Shown in pieces: positions 35,433 to 45,354 of a stretch of 64,000 nucleotides of DNA. The notes under the pieces were generated by a model. That model worked only from the letters and a program-made list of their open reading frames with translations. It was not told the DNA's origin and made no database searches. The stretch is taken from positions 186,001 through 250,000 of the forward strand of contig JAHEWK010000012.1 in the NCBI GenBank assembly GCA_020740775.1. Direction: 5' to 3'. How positions within the stretch are numbered: the first letter of the stretch is position 1; every line of letters begins with the position of its first letter. Both the position numbers and the translations under genes were made by a program. This DNA is from Ilyonectria destructans (taxonomy: Eukaryota > Ascomycota > Sordariomycetes > Hypocreales > Nectriaceae).

Positions 35433-36503
35433 TCATAACCCTGCTGGTTTTCTCTCCTCAATCTCAAATAGCTGCGGCATCAGCTCTACCAGCATATCCG
35501 ATAGCCCTTGCCACCTAATACCAAGTGCTTTCTCGGTGACGCTGGCATCAACGCCGAAATGTTGATCTGCCTCCCTTGCTCCCGGAACGCCAATTGGGAT
35601 CCTATGTCCGTACTTGTCCGCCACCTTTCGGGCCACATCTGCGATTTCCTGATTGCAGTAGACTCCCGCCGCAAGGAGATACCTCTCACCGGAAGCTTCG
35701 GGAACCTGGAGGGCCATTACGTGCGCAAGGGCCGTATCCTTGACGCTCACCCATACTGGAGCCCTTGTAGGCGGAACCTCATTATCTCGCCCCGCGGAAA
35801 CTACTTTCCAGACAATATCATTGGACGTATTGAGTTGTGCAGTAGAAACTGGCAGGGCACCAGGGAGAAATGCTCCAAAGACCATGCCTGGGTTGAGGCT
35901 CACTAGATCAAAGCCAACCTCCAGGTTCTCGTCCATCCACTTCCATGCGGCGCGCTCACCGACCGCCTTGCTAGCTCGGTATGCCGTTGGCGCATTCGGT
36001 GCATTTACTCCATCGTCATACGTCAGAGGTGACCAATCTTTTGCGGTGTAGATTTTCCCAGGCTGGGGACCTTTTTCAGCATCGTAGATACACACGAAAG
36101 AATTGGTGTGTACGATGCGTTTAACACCCCCGAGTAGCTTTGCCGCCTCGAGAATGGCGGTCGAGCCCTTTACGGCGGGGATAATGAGGTCCTGCTCAAA
36201 ATTCGTGGTGTTGTAGTGGAATGGTGCGGCGAGGTGAAAAATGGCAACAGGGGGACTTGGCTGCAAGGCAGAGAGGTAAGAGTCTGTCGAGGTGATATCC
36301 TCCACGACGACGACGGAAAGATCCGAGTTCTGGGCGTGGGTATTCACGACTTGCTGGACCTTGGATTGAGAACGAACGGTCCCAACAACTTTGTAGCCTT
36401 GAGAGAGCAAGGTCGCAATACAATGTTGCGCGATAAAGCCGTTGGCGCCTGTGACAGCCACCAGAGAAGGGGGGAGAATCGGGGCGATAACTGAGGAAGG
36501 CAT
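35433..36503 (-). CDS. NAD(P)-dependent reductase, extended SDR (Gre2/DFR-like)
   Basis: Predicted cytosolic carbonyl reductase of the extended short-chain dehydrogenase family, close to yeast Gre2-type and dihydroflavonol-reductase-like enzymes. Single exon, 356 residues from ATG 36503. The cofactor loop TGANGFIA is at 18-25, and basic residues after the second strand (GTVRSQSK) favour NADPH. The catalytic triad is Ser135 (HTNSF), Tyr175 and Lys179 (AYRASK). The substrate-binding part follows with NPGMVFG and VWVSVKDTALAHV. It is the left end of a cluster with an MFS transporter, two FAD monooxygenases, an esterase and a regulator, so a ketone or aldehyde intermediate is a plausible substrate. 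An open in-frame extension follows its stop codon. Confidence 0.9.
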   Translation of the reverse strand: MPSSVIAPILPPSLVAVTGANGFIAQHCIATLLSQGYKVVGTVRSQSKVQQVVNTHAQNSDLSVVVVEDITSTDSYLSALQPSPPVAIFHLAAPFHYNTTNFEQDLIIPAVKGSTAILEAAKLLGGVKRIVHTNSFVCIYDAEKGPQPGKIYTAKDWSPLTYDDGVNAPNAPTAYRASKAVGERAAWKWMDENLEVGFDLVSLNPGMVFGAFLPGALPVSTAQLNTSNDIVWKVVSAGRDNEVPPTRAPVWVSVKDTALAHVMALQVPEASGERYLLAAGVYCNQEIADVARKVADKYGHRIPIGVPGAREADQHFGVDASVTEKALGIRWQGLSDMLVELMPQLFEIEERKPAGL

Positions 36504-37297
36504 GTCGATTGTAATAGGTATTTCAGATTACCAGATGGCGATGAAAATCAGAAGAAGTAGGAAACGTGAGAAAGAGTAAAGGGAAATCCAGATAAAGCTC
36601 AGCGAGTCTAACAAATTAAAGCCTAGAAGTCGACTACTCACATCTAGAGAGGAGCGAGGTCGGACAATCCGTGGATCCAAGTTCGGCGGCGGCAACGTGT
36701 GTCGCTCAAGTTTGGGTGAATGGGTGATCGTAGCGGGTCCCCCTAGAATATCCTAGATAAGTGAACTATAGGTTCGCAGCAATCCGTTCTCCTCCCCGCG
36801 CAAAGGTGTGCTCCGTAGCAGCGATGACAGGGGTCTTCCGTCGCAAAGCTGCTTGCGACGGAACACTGCGAGTGAAGCCCACGGAACCCACGGGTGGGGA
36901 CCTGGAAACGGGACAGGGGGGGCTTCTAGAAGAGGGAAGGTGGGAAGCAGTAGCAAGTCCTCTAAGACACTGAGATACCTCCAAAGTGTGGTAGCCAGAG
37001 ACAAAGTAGACATGGGCTGGTGAGGGGATGTTGTGGCCTCATGGAGCCTGCCCCAGAGTGGCTGATATTCTACATTGCAGTACAGTATTTTATAATTGGA
37101 GTTTTGTATAGGCTGAAGCTAAATAACCGCACATTTCAAGTTGGCAAAACCCAGCGCCAAGTAATTCTCAGATATGTTAGATCTACTAGGTCTTGGAACC
37201 TTTTGATAGACACGAATCGTGTTGTTAAGAGTAAGTGACTAAAATATGCCAACAACGACTGCCCTCTGCTGCATACATTTTCCACCTCGTTACGCTA
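36504..37297. other. reductase promoter and MFS 3' flank
   Basis: No gene is seen. The region carries upstream control DNA for the reductase and the end of the MFS gene. It contains a perfect palindrome at 36838-36861. Confidence 0.55.
36838..36861. promoter_or_regulatory. palindrome with inverted CCG/CGG triplets, candidate regulator site
   Basis: Perfect 9-base arms (CCGTCGCAA and TTGCGACGG) are separated by six bases about 335 bp upstream of the reductase start. The outer triplets form CCG-N18-CGG. Zn2Cys6 dimers commonly bind paired CGG triplets with fixed spacing, and such a regulator gene lies in the same cluster at 41191-43047. The link to that regulator is inference. Confidence 0.4.
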
Positions 37298-38776
37298 TTA
37301 ATAGACGTAGTAAAATGTCGGGTTCGTTCTGTCCGTAAGGTCTTCGCCCTCTTGTCCACCGGCATCTCCTGCAACAGTCCCCTCGACATCCGGTCTTGCT
37401 ACTGCCGTCTTCCCCCTATTCCTCACTCCATACAAGATTCTTGTGGCAATGCTCACCAGGATAGATCCACCACAGACGCCAAATACTGTAATCTTGGCGG
37501 GGATGTAATCTGGCGCGTCTTTGGCCTGGAAGGTCTGCGGTCCAATGATGTTGGCAATAGAGAAGCCAATCGCGATGATGGCGTTGGTTGTGACCTTCTT
37601 CGTGTAGCCCTGCGTGTTTGCACCCACAAGCGCGTAGATGAGGGCAAGAGGCGCGACGTCGAAGTTGATGAGATAGATTCCCGCCAGGGAGCCAGCCTGA
37701 CTCGTGTTATAGAATGACATGAGCCCGGCTCCGATGAGAGTAGGCACCATCAGGATGCAGATACCCAGCCAACGCGGGAAGTCATACAAGATGGCGAATG
37801 TGCCCATTAAGGTAGCCATTACTGATACAACGCCCGAAGGCATGTTTAGCAAGGCAGCTTGCTTGGTGGTGTATCCAAAGCCGCGGATAAGTGTTGCAGA
37901 AAAGGTCGTGATGATGCCCGAGGGGATCACGATGAGGATGGTGTTGAGAAAGAGAAGCCACACTTGCAGGTCCATGAGTGCTTCTCGGAGGCCGGCCATT
38001 TGGAAGACCTTCTTGCCATTGCCTCCTTGGTCCTTTGCGAGGGCGTTTTGGAGCACGACCTTTTCCTCCTCTGTCAGGAATTTGGCCTCCTGAATGCCGG
38101 AGGGCATCCAGAAGGTGACTACCGCACCGACGAGGAGGTTGAACACCCCCACAGCCAAAAACATAATCCGCCAGCCTTCGAAGTTGCCTGTCGCGCTGCC
38201 ATGCTGTGCAGCGAAGGAGATCAAGCCACCGAAGGCCTGTCCCATCCCGAGACCGCAGTACCATATACCCGTCCTCGGGGTCGCCTGACGCCTGATGTAC
38301 CACTGCGACGTGATCATGATCAAGGCCGGCGTAATGACGGCCTCAAACATGCCCAACAGGACCCTGATTGCGGTGATGCCTGGGAAGTTCTGCGCCGCGG
38401 CCGTGCAGCAGATGGTGACGCCCCACAGGACGACATTGACGCCGAGGACCTTGCTCACGGGGAATTTCTGGATGAGGTAGCCCTGGGGAAACTCGGCGAC
38501 GGCGTAGCCGATGAAGAAGGCCGTGGCCATCCAGGAAAAGTCGTTGCCGTGGATGCCGATTGATTCGGAAAGACCCATGATGTTGGCGTAATTGATGAGG
38601 ACCTTGTCGAGAAATTGGAGAAAGTAGCACAGCAGCATCAGCGGCACGATGTGGTAGTCGACTTTGCGTGTAATTGGCTTGAGAGGCCGAGTTGACGTGA
38701 CATCTTCGCCCAGTGCAGAAACAGAGAGCGAGTCGGCCACGCGGGTAGACGACTTTTCCATGACGTCCGTAGTCAT
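37298..38776 (-). CDS. MFS transporter, Dal5/allantoate permease-like (ACS family)
   Basis: Predicted plasma-membrane proton symporter for an organic anion or small nitrogenous acid. Single exon, 492 residues from ATG 38776. The frame extends upstream, but that part lacks homologous character. A soluble N-tail ends in RKVDYHIVPLMLLCYFLQFLDK, the usual first-helix signature of the anion:cation symporter family. Helices follow in the 6+6 pattern, with WGVTICCTAAAQNF, RVLLGMFEAVITPALIMI and a cytoplasmic loop near 225-270. The last part has the QGYTKKVTTNAIIAIGFSIANIIGPQTF segment typical of Dal5, vitamin H and nicotinate-type transporters. It lies between the reductase and the first monooxygenase and probably imports the cluster substrate. 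Confidence 0.9.
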   Translation of the reverse strand: MTTDVMEKSSTRVADSLSVSALGEDVTSTRPLKPITRKVDYHIVPLMLLCYFLQFLDKVLINYANIMGLSESIGIHGNDFSWMATAFFIGYAVAEFPQGYLIQKFPVSKVLGVNVVLWGVTICCTAAAQNFPGITAIRVLLGMFEAVITPALIMITSQWYIRRQATPRTGIWYCGLGMGQAFGGLISFAAQHGSATGNFEGWRIMFLAVGVFNLLVGAVVTFWMPSGIQEAKFLTEEEKVVLQNALAKDQGGNGKKVFQMAGLREALMDLQVWLLFLNTILIVIPSGIITTFSATLIRGFGYTTKQAALLNMPSGVVSVMATLMGTFAILYDFPRWLGICILMVPTLIGAGLMSFYNTSQAGSLAGIYLINFDVAPLALIYALVGANTQGYTKKVTTNAIIAIGFSIANIIGPQTFQAKDAPDYIPAKITVFGVCGGSILVSIATRILYGVRNRGKTAVARPDVEGTVAGDAGGQEGEDLTDRTNPTFYYVY

Positions 38777-39826
38777 CTTGAGCTTGACAACTGTGGTGTT
38801 GAAAGCTTTGCACGCCAACGCTCTTCCTCGGTGGGAGGTTCGAATAGAGTGAGGTAATGGATTGAGTTCAGACCAGCCACACTGAATGTAATAGACTGTC
38901 ACAACGATAGAAGAATGCCTCGCTCGTACGAGGACACAAATTGATACGACCAAACGGAGGTATATAAGCCGTCGTCGTAAGTGGCGGGCATTTCATTGCT
39001 GGATCGACTCTACATGTGGTACACGCATGAGTAGTCCAGGATGTTGTGAGAGGAGAGATACGCCGGAAAAGGGAGTGATGGGCATGGATACTGCTAGCGT
39101 CTGCGTAGCGATAGAGCAAATCAAGATAGATTTGGGCTTATCAGCCAGCATTCGGCGCATCTCAGGACTGGCTACAGGCTGAAAGGTGTGGGCGATGCTA
39201 TGCCTCCAGCAGCAGAGAAATCAAGGATGTCCAAGTCAGGCGTCACAACCGACCTTCAGCCACAAGCAACCAAGCGACGGAAGACAAACTAACAAAGCCA
39301 TCACTAGAAGCCGAGCGTGATGTGATAACGAATCTCCACCCGACGGAGAGAGACTAATGCAACCGTCGGAACTGGCGCTCTGGCGGTCCGCGGCGCGCAT
39401 TTTGGGCTCCGCACTCGCTCCCCGCAGCGTTTGTTCTGCCGCCGTCAACCGCTGTAAGCTGGAGCCGGGTTGAGATTGGTTCATCGCTTCGCAACTCGAC
39501 GGCTTCACTTGGGAATGGGCCATTGGTGGCTTCTAGGAACAAAAATGATGTCGAAATGGGCCGACATGATTGTTCGTTCACCTTTCGATTCGACATCGGA
39601 TGCGATTCCATCTTCCGCCGGCGCAATTCTGGCTGCTCTCACTGGAGGACTTAAAGTCGAAGCAGTCTCGTTCACCCTTTGAAGACACTCGAAACGAAGT
39701 CGTATCAGACTGTCTTATACATCCATTTTCTTCATCTTTTACACCCCAAACTTTACTCAATTCAACCGTTCGCAACCGTCTTGCAAAGCCGCCTGCCATC
39801 TCCAACCTAGGCCTTTACAAGTCACC
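38777..39826. promoter_or_regulatory. 1.05 kb divergent promoter, MFS and FAD monooxygenase 1
   Basis: The MFS gene reads left and the monooxygenase reads right from this region, an arrangement that favours joint control. A TATATA element at 38961-38966 lies 185 bp upstream of the MFS start. A CT/CAA-rich leader precedes the monooxygenase start (39720-39826). No separate gene is seen. Confidence 0.6.
38961..38966 (-). promoter_or_regulatory. TATA-like element of the MFS gene
   Basis: TATATA read on the minus strand within a GC-richer setting, 185 bp before the MFS start codon. It is a reasonable core promoter candidate. Confidence 0.4.
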
Positions 39827-41098
39827 ATGCCCGGGACTCTCGACCCTTCCGCGCCTCTCTCTGTCGCCATTATCGGCTCTGGATTGGGCGGTCTCTCTGC
39901 AGCCATCTCTCTCCGTCGCGCCGGCCACAGCGTGACCCTGTATGAGCGCTACGACTTTGGCGGCGAAGTTGGCGCGTCTCTGTCCGTAGCCTCCAATGGC
40001 TCGCGCTTCCTGGAGGAGTGGGAGATCGATATCCCCGCTGCAAAGCCCGTCATTCTCAAGAATCTGATCCGTCACGACTGGAAGACTGGCGAGGTGTTTG
40101 GAACATACCCGCTGGGAGACTACCGCGCGCGCTTCGGCACCGACTACAACAACTTCCATCGGATTGACCTGCACAACCACCTGAAACAAGTCGCCATGTC
40201 GGAGAGCGGCAAAGGACAACCTGCAGAGCTAAAGACGTGGCACAAGGCCGTGGAGGTAGACTCCGAAACCGGCTATATCAAGTTCGAGAACGGCAACGAA
40301 GCGACCCACGATGTCATTATCTGTGCTGACGGGATCCGGAGTGTGATGCGTGAGCAGTTGGGTGTCATCCCACAGTTTGTTCCCAGCACATCATGCTGCT
40401 ACCGCTGCATCATCCACGCAGACAAACTCCGCGAACTTGGCCTCGAGGAATTCCTGAACAACGAAGCCATTGAGTTCTGGGGTGGCTTCGGGATCGACAA
40501 GATCGTCCTGTCATCATGCAGCGACAACAACGTCGTGTCATGCTATTGCTTCTACCCAGCGTCAAAGAACGACCTGAAGGATGACGGGTGGAACATCGCC
40601 ACCACCGGAGAGAACCTGGTCGCGACCTTTCCCGACCTCGACGAAAAGCTCAAGACGCTCTTCCTCAACGCCGACGACATCAAGATGTGGCGGCTGTACA
40701 ACCACGAGCCATACTCGTACTGGGTTAAGGGCCGATGCGCCCTCCTGGGAGACGCCGCCCACCCGATGATGCCCGACCAGAGCCAAGGCGCGTGTATGGC
40801 CATCGAGGACGCTGGCGCATTGGGTATCCTCTTCTCTGAAAAGTACGGCGGCTTGGACATTGAGCAACGCCTGAAGCTGTACGAGATGGAGCGGAAGCCA
40901 CGCGCGACGAGGCTGCAGGAGTCAAGCAAACGGGCGCGTGAAGATCTTGACGAGCGGATTGGCTGGTCTAGTAAGAAAGATAGCCCGGGGAAGTTGACAA
41001 TTGAGGAGGTGTGCGGTTATGACATGCATGCACATGTGGCGGAGTTGGTCAACGAGCTCAAGCAACAAGCTCAAGTTCCTAGCCAGTCTTCTGTATAA
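39827..41098 (+). CDS. FAD-dependent aromatic monooxygenase 1 (salicylate hydroxylase-like)
   Basis: Predicted class A flavoprotein hydroxylase using NAD(P)H and O2 on a phenolic or aromatic acid. Single exon, 423 residues from ATG 39827. The Rossmann motif GSGLGG (17-22) starts the FAD site. A DG-type motif ICADGIRS lies near 165-172, and the GD motif LLGDAAHPMMPDQSQGACMA near 305-325 contacts the flavin ribityl chain. The domain order and HPMMPDQSQG sequence match salicylate hydroxylase and related fungal enzymes rather than squalene epoxidase or UbiH. No membrane segment or signal peptide is visible, so it is cytosolic. It converges on the regulator gene, with only 92 bp between stop codons. 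Confidence 0.92.
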   Translation: MPGTLDPSAPLSVAIIGSGLGGLSAAISLRRAGHSVTLYERYDFGGEVGASLSVASNGSRFLEEWEIDIPAAKPVILKNLIRHDWKTGEVFGTYPLGDYRARFGTDYNNFHRIDLHNHLKQVAMSESGKGQPAELKTWHKAVEVDSETGYIKFENGNEATHDVIICADGIRSVMREQLGVIPQFVPSTSCCYRCIIHADKLRELGLEEFLNNEAIEFWGGFGIDKIVLSSCSDNNVVSCYCFYPASKNDLKDDGWNIATTGENLVATFPDLDEKLKTLFLNADDIKMWRLYNHEPYSYWVKGRCALLGDAAHPMMPDQSQGACMAIEDAGALGILFSEKYGGLDIEQRLKLYEMERKPRATRLQESSKRAREDLDERIGWSSKKDSPGKLTIEEVCGYDMHAHVAELVNELKQQAQVPSQSSV

Positions 41099-41190
41099 AT
41101 AGATGCCATGTCCCAGTAGTACAGACATTACAAACATCACCCCATGAACTTGAAGGCTATGCAAGCAGCGAGCGACTCGACGTCTATGGA

Positions 41191-43047
41191 TCAAAACACG
41201 ACCAGCCCGCTCATCTCTTCGAATCTGAGCCTAGCCCAGTTAATTATGGCTCCGGTTCCCTCCATCTTATCCCTCCTATCCCACACCCTCTCGACGAGCT
41301 CTCGTGAGTGGTAGATGTACCCGAATCCGTAGGTCCGCTCCATGACCATCAATCTGTCCTGAATGATGACCCGGTGTTCAAGGTGGTCGCACGCGCCGCC
41401 CGCCATGACGAGCGGGAAGAGCAGACATCCCTCCAGCGCGCTGCCGTAGCGGATTTTCTGGACCGAGGCGAGGATCCCTTCCACCGCTTGAGATACCTTT
41501 GGGTCGGTGAGCGTGTATCCGTCGGTAATCTGATGCAGCCGCAGTCGCAGCGCCCACTCGTACGCGGTCGTGGCATGGAGGACGTCGTCGTTCAAGGGGA
41601 ACCGGGTCGAGACCGCGCGGGACAGCCCGCCGTACTCAAAACTCCAACGGTCGAGGTGTTCCTCGACGATGGAAGCCTCGTTGCGGAACTCCGCCTCTGA
41701 CTGATCGTCCACTCGGTTCTTCCGCTTGTTTGCCAGGCTATTGACTCGGTCGACCAGGTGGAATAGTTCCTTGGGTATGCCGTACACGGCGGTGTCTTCG
41801 TCGTCGGGCGTGGCGGCTAGACGGTCGAGCGCGGCTCCTTCGCCTTCCTCCTCCTCGATAAGAGGCGGCATGCACGTGCTGGTTGTGGTTGCGCTGTCGA
41901 GGAATCGAGAGAGTCGAACTAAGAACTTGTAGTTTCCAGTGAGAGCATCGCCGTGCTCGGATATCAGAGTCCCGAGGAGCCGTTTGGCGCCCTTGAGGTG
42001 GAGCTTCCAACCCGTCGACTTGCCGTCAAACAGCTCCGTCATGCACAGCAGCAGGGACGACACGAGGGCAATATCTGCCGACGCTTTATTTACATGGGGC
42101 AGTAGACCGGCCAGTGACTGTGTCGCCTTGCTCTGATGGAGGAGACCTCGATTTCCCATCCGCGGCTGGAGCTTGTGCCAGTGCTTGGCGCTCAGTGCCA
42201 GCACGCAGTGAAGGACTAAATCGTTGGATAGGGCCATGGGAAGGAGGTAGCTTGTATACGGGTTGGCTTTTACGTCTGCCCGTCTCGAGAGAATTGTTGC
42301 CACAATGGTGGAGTAGTGGTTCAGCAAGGCCTTGTCGTCCGGTGAGGTTAAGTCTGGCGTCAGGCTTGGAACGTACAGGCTCAGCGATTTAGACGCCATG
42401 CTATCGGAAGGGCTCGTGGAAAACGCTGGCGTTTCTGAAAGTAAGTCCAGCCATCCAGGACTCGCGGGGAAATCCCAGGATATGTCGTCCACGGAGGCTC
42501 TGAAACCCATCTCTGAGCCGTTGAGGGTGAAGCCCGTCTGGAGTTGACCTCCCGAACCTGGCATCTCGCGTTCGCCACTCGATCCAAACAGAGCATTCAT
42601 TTCAGTCGAACTTGGCAAGCTTTGCGACCCATCTGGATTCATGCCAATCCCCATCCCCAGAGCAGCCCACATCTCCATCCCAGGGCTTGTACTCCTTCGC
42701 CTCCTCGTTCTATGCTCTCGCTCGGGCGGCCACGAGCAGTCCAGGCACAGCCTCCCACAGTCGCCGCACCGAGGCTTCCTCTCGTCGCACTTCTTTTTGC
42801 GCTTCTTGCACATCAGACACCCGGTCTGAACTCTGCGTATGCGGGCCTTGGGTTCATTGAGCGGCATCCAGCCTTCGGCGCTGGGGTCGTAGAACGTGTT
42901 GTGCTGGGCGGCGGCGGTCGAGTCCTTGGGACGGCATGGGAGACTCAGACGCGCACATCGCGCACATGGCGACTTGCCATCGCAGGCCTGTTTGATCTCT
43001 GCGCATCGGAGGCAGACGTTTGAGCGCGGGCGGTCGGCGGATGCCAT
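41191..43047 (-). CDS. transcription factor with two tandem Zn2Cys6 clusters
   Basis: Predicted nuclear, pathway-specific regulator. Single exon, 618 residues from ATG 43047. The first binuclear cluster has Cys12, 15, 22, 28, 31 and 38 (CX2CX6CX5CX2CX6C). A second complete cluster has Cys77, 80, 87, 94, 97 and 104 (CX2CX6CX6CX2CX6C), with the basic run KKRKKK that usually contacts CGG triplets. The remainder, from about residue 215, is a helical regulatory domain of the Fungal_trans_2 type (LLNHYSTIVATILSRRADVK, ALSAKHW, LLLCMTELFDG, HLKGAKRLL). Most fungal factors carry one cluster, so the tandem is unusual. It sits in the middle of the cluster and is the natural candidate to control it. The CCG-N18-CGG palindrome at 36838 is a possible target. 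Confidence 0.93.
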   Translation of the reverse strand: MASADRPRSNVCLRCAEIKQACDGKSPCARCARLSLPCRPKDSTAAAQHNTFYDPSAEGWMPLNEPKARIRRVQTGCLMCKKRKKKCDERKPRCGDCGRLCLDCSWPPEREHRTRRRRSTSPGMEMWAALGMGIGMNPDGSQSLPSSTEMNALFGSSGEREMPGSGGQLQTGFTLNGSEMGFRASVDDISWDFPASPGWLDLLSETPAFSTSPSDSMASKSLSLYVPSLTPDLTSPDDKALLNHYSTIVATILSRRADVKANPYTSYLLPMALSNDLVLHCVLALSAKHWHKLQPRMGNRGLLHQSKATQSLAGLLPHVNKASADIALVSSLLLCMTELFDGKSTGWKLHLKGAKRLLGTLISEHGDALTGNYKFLVRLSRFLDSATTTSTCMPPLIEEEEGEGAALDRLAATPDDEDTAVYGIPKELFHLVDRVNSLANKRKNRVDDQSEAEFRNEASIVEEHLDRWSFEYGGLSRAVSTRFPLNDDVLHATTAYEWALRLRLHQITDGYTLTDPKVSQAVEGILASVQKIRYGSALEGCLLFPLVMAGGACDHLEHRVIIQDRLMVMERTYGFGYIYHSRELVERVWDRRDKMEGTGAIINWARLRFEEMSGLVVF

Positions 43048-43573
43048 TCTCGGCGTCCGTCTCCTCGGATATTGCGCTGCGTCTGGGTTGTCTTTGGGTT
43101 GTTCTTGAGGCTCTCGTCCTGGGTCAATTGGTACGGAAAGGAGACGGTAGAAGATAAGTAAAGATCACTACAGGATGCAGAGCATACTTTCCCTGGGACT
43201 GGGCGATGATAAAGCTGCCCGTTTGGAGCACCAGTTATCATTGAAAGTGCGGAGACAGTCCAGGTCCATTTGCCAGATTGGCGGGCACACACTTCCTTAT
43301 CTACTAACTGGCGACTACTCCAACCCCTCCCGGTACCGGGAACTTGGTCTAACTTGGATGACGAAACCTGTCGTGGAAATCCGGGGTGGTGGTTTTCCTC
43401 TTGATTTTATTTCCGTCTCCGAGTTCGATTGCCGCGGTTCGTCCGGCGGACAGCATCATCCAAGCGCTCCATGTTAAAAACATCACGAGGAAGACTCCTT
43501 TCTTGAGCGACGCATGTATGACGATGACGATCAATGGTACTTAATTCCGCATCAATTCATTTCAACTACACAT
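43048..43573. other. regulator promoter and esterase 3' flank
   Basis: No gene is seen in these 526 bp. The part nearest 43048 is the promoter of the Zn2Cys6 regulator. Confidence 0.6.
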
Positions 43574-44620
43574 CTATTTATCATGCAAAACCACCCGAAT
43601 CTCCCTTGCAATCTGATCGATAAACTCGCTCGCCTGCCACAGGTCCTTATCCATGTGCATAAACGGGTGCGGTACGCCCGGGAATCGCTTCATCGTCACC
43701 TCAATCCCATTTTCAATCAGCTTCCTTCCGTACGCCTCGCCCTCGTCCCTCAGAGGATCTGCGCCCGCTGTATAGATGACCGTCTTGGGGAGACCATCGA
43801 ACCTGTCCGCTTTGAACAGGTTTCCGTAGAATTCGGGAACTTGCTTGCGCTTCTCTGCGATCTCTTCCGCCGTCGAGCCGAGAGAACTCCACTTTAGCTT
43901 CTCGAACCAGGCGAGTCTCCCCCAATTGAGCGTCGGCGCGTGCTCGTTCTCCTGCATGGATGGGAATGGTGAATCGGCCGCGCTGGAATATTGGCTTATA
44001 TTGTCAATCACCGGAGTTCCCACTGCGATGAGCTTGAGCGGGATGCCCGCATCGCGAGCCATATGACCCAGCGCAAGACCAATGAATCCACCAGCGGACA
44101 CGCCGCCTACGGAGATGCTTCTCGGGATAATGTTGAACTCCTGGGCGCCCTTCTCGTAGATGTATTTCAACGCTGCGAAACTGTCCGTCACTCCGCAAGG
44201 GAACGCATGCTCTGGAACGAGGCGATAGGCGACGTCAATGACCACGACACCAGCCTTGTTGCAAATGTGCTTGCAGATATGGCTTTCTGTATCTAAATCG
44301 CCGAGACCCCAGCCGCCGCCGTGGTAGTCGATATGCACAGGCCAAGGACCAGACCCCTCCGGCTGGTAGACGCGCACTTTGAGCGGGATGCCCTCATGGG
44401 TGGTGATCTCGGCGTCGAACGTCTTGGCAACATCGGGCGCGGGACCGGTGCCGTAGGAGTAGAGAACAGAGTATTTCGATCGAAGGACCGAGAGGTCAAT
44501 TGGACGTAGTGGCGTGCTGGCGACATTGTCGTTGTACAGCTTCTCGAAGACGGGGTCCAACTTCCCAACCATTGATGGGTGGATAGGCTGGAGCGCCTCG
44601 TGTTTTGCGTTCGACGACAT
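43574..44620 (-). CDS. alpha/beta hydrolase, hormone-sensitive-lipase type esterase
   Basis: Predicted cytosolic carboxylesterase. Single exon, 348 residues from ATG 44620. The oxyanion-hole motif HGGG is at 100-103, and the nucleophile Ser175 lies in GVSAGG. Asp288 (AGADPLRDE) and a histidine in VPHPFMH (318 or 322) complete the triad. This set defines the HSL or alpha/beta-hydrolase-3 family. The residues after HGGGW (GLGDLDTESHICKHIC) are typical of fungal secondary-metabolism and detoxification members. No signal peptide is visible. It is divergent from FAD monooxygenase 2 across a 734 bp region, which suggests joint expression. It could cleave an ester or lactone before or after ring hydroxylation; the substrate is not known. 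Confidence 0.92.
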   Translation of the reverse strand: MSSNAKHEALQPIHPSMVGKLDPVFEKLYNDNVASTPLRPIDLSVLRSKYSVLYSYGTGPAPDVAKTFDAEITTHEGIPLKVRVYQPEGSGPWPVHIDYHGGGWGLGDLDTESHICKHICNKAGVVVIDVAYRLVPEHAFPCGVTDSFAALKYIYEKGAQEFNIIPRSISVGGVSAGGFIGLALGHMARDAGIPLKLIAVGTPVIDNISQYSSAADSPFPSMQENEHAPTLNWGRLAWFEKLKWSSLGSTAEEIAEKRKQVPEFYGNLFKADRFDGLPKTVIYTAGADPLRDEGEAYGRKLIENGIEVTMKRFPGVPHPFMHMDKDLWQASEFIDQIAREIRVVLHDK

Positions 44621-45354
44621 GATGAGTGTAGCTCTGTTGCGATCTCAGGGTCCGTAATAGTCGGGAGTCAAGAAAATAAATGTTGCTGGTACCCTAGAGT
44701 GGTGCTTTTTGCCGGAGGTGATGACGAATTGGACTGGAATCTAGTGGCGATCAAGGTGACAAGAACCCAAGGCAAAGGACGTAACAAGTTATTATCTCTG
44801 CTTCGAGCTTCCGATATCGATGCCCTTGATGCACTCCACAGCACGCTAGCTGGCAGGTTCCGAACGCCTTCCTACGTCAACCGGCCGAGGCTCGACACCC
44901 TCTCGGAGCGGGCGGATCTAACCCCCCAGCGGCGATCCGACGGCTGCATATAACCAACCGATAGAGACACCGTCGGCTGGCGCTGCGCTGGTAGCTTCGA
45001 TGCGGGGACCCACTGGGAAGCCGCTGAATCCATGCAATCCGACGTATCTACTATCAAGATAGGATTGAACTTCGATATCGATAGCAGACAGGGCGGTTTT
45101 CACGTTGAGGCTCCAAGGCGGGGTTGAACCGGTTTTGGCCATCGCCTCCAGGCGGGTAAGCTACAGAGAGCTTACGAGCTATAGAAAGATGAGGGGCGAC
45201 TTGGATGTAACAGAGGGAATGTCCTTCAAACAATCGCATGAGACGAGGTTTCCCTGTCCAAGACAACAATCCTAGTTTTAAGGAGCATCACCTTTGAACG
45301 AGGGAAGAATCTACGTCACATTGTGCATATACGGGTCTCGCCGCCAAAGCCATC
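44621..45354. promoter_or_regulatory. divergent promoter, esterase and FAD monooxygenase 2
   Basis: Two cluster genes read away from this region. Several GATA cores lie at about 45055-45085 on both strands. GATA factors mediate nitrogen control in fungi, but such short motifs are common, so their role is unproven. No gene is seen. Confidence 0.5.
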
